DNA from: Bedellia somnulentella
Taxonomy: Eukaryota > Arthropoda > Insecta > Lepidoptera > Bedelliidae
Reading direction: 5' to 3'
Assembly: GCA_963576735.1 (NCBI GenBank)
Contig: OY755198.1
Span: 8,246,001 to 8,310,000, forward strand
Length of the DNA: 64,000 bases
This document shows, in pieces, positions 63,774 through 64,000 of the stretch (position 1 is its first letter; each line of letters opens with the position of its first letter). The notes beneath the pieces are model-generated. The model was not told the DNA's origin and made no database searches. It saw only the letters and a program-made list of their open reading frames with translations. The translations under genes were made by a program, and so were the position numbers.

Positions 63774-64000
63774 GTGGAGTGAATCTGGGAAGAAAAAATT
63801 TTTTTTGGAACTTCATTTTGCCTGTGTCATTAACGGATGACTGTACATAATAGCTTTATTTATGCTAAAAATCAAAACCGTACGACTTTATCTTCAGGTG
63901 GCGCGCTATGAGGGTAACTTGAAAAAAAACAATCTTTTATGTCTATTGTATACATGCACATAAATTGTATTGTGTATCTATATGTAACATAACTTACATT
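63774..64000. other. unassigned end of window, probably another insertion in copia
   Basis: The copia hinge stops at 63772 and the following GGGTGGAGTGAATCTGGG is not copia. No open frame or terminal repeat partner is visible before the window ends. Confidence 0.3.

Noticed and set aside
1..64000. CRISPR array, bacterial operon or prophage
   Set aside because: There is no regular short repeat-spacer array; spliced genes, insect repeat families and eukaryotic elements exclude a prokaryotic context. The ATGA overlaps are confined to the Polinton.

Overview
The window reads as AT-rich genomic DNA of an arthropod, most likely an insect and plausibly a moth or butterfly. Evidence: spliced genes with GT-AG introns, a ZAD-type C2H2 zinc-finger gene, short SINEs with (TATG)n tails, BEL/Pao, Penelope and RTE-like retroelements, and ISL2EU-type and Polinton DNA elements. 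The species cannot be named from sequence alone. Nearly everything is mobile DNA. Only two stretches look like host genes: the four-exon ZAD zinc-finger gene on the minus strand (5351-8913, intact) and three consecutive phase-0 exons of an unrecognised gene (38993-39843), one of which is split by a SINE.

Layout. 1-687 is a pogo/Tigger remnant. 688-4806 is a large inverted repeat with arms of about 1.4 kb. 5351-8913 is the zinc-finger gene with repeats in its introns. 9283-11300 holds an RTE-like 3' piece and a TIR element carrying two SINEs. 11634-26001 is one I-like non-LTR retrotransposon on the minus strand, split by a nested block (12629-15380) and by a BEL/Pao element (16027-22610) that itself carries a DNA transposon, MITE, SINEs and a CR1-like fragment. 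26233-29110 holds a THAP-bearing element, a Penelope end and a tRNA-like repeat. About 29640-38250 is a second BEL/Pao element interrupted by a Penelope-like element (31621-33127) and an RTE-like LINE (33516-35826). 39875-41785 is the 5' part of a third BEL/Pao element. 41790-45636 is an ISL2EU-like element (broken transposase plus intact SWIM-YqaJ gene) ending in a palindrome.

The main attraction is 45637-57406: a Polinton/Maverick (adintovirus-like) element whose recognisable genes are all open. They are double jelly-roll major capsid protein, penton-like minor capsid protein, adenain-like cysteine protease, virion core-like protein, RVE integrase with C-terminal chromodomain, A32/FtsK-type packaging ATPase, protein-primed DNA polymerase B, and several conserved small ORFs. 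Several neighbours overlap by ATGA. The core-like gene ends in an A AAA AAC heptamer followed at once by a stop, exactly where a -1 shift would enter the protease frame. The left terminus begins 5'-AGTA and carries a near-perfect hairpin. The right terminus is not visible because a copia element (about 57.8-63.8 kb) follows; that copia is split by an apparently intact ISL2EU-like transposon (58261-61718) with spliced transposase, TIRs and an AT duplication.

Three repeat families (the RTE-like LINE, a SINE without an obvious tRNA head, and a tRNA-derived SINE) share a related 3' tail, suggesting that the LINE machinery moves both SINEs.
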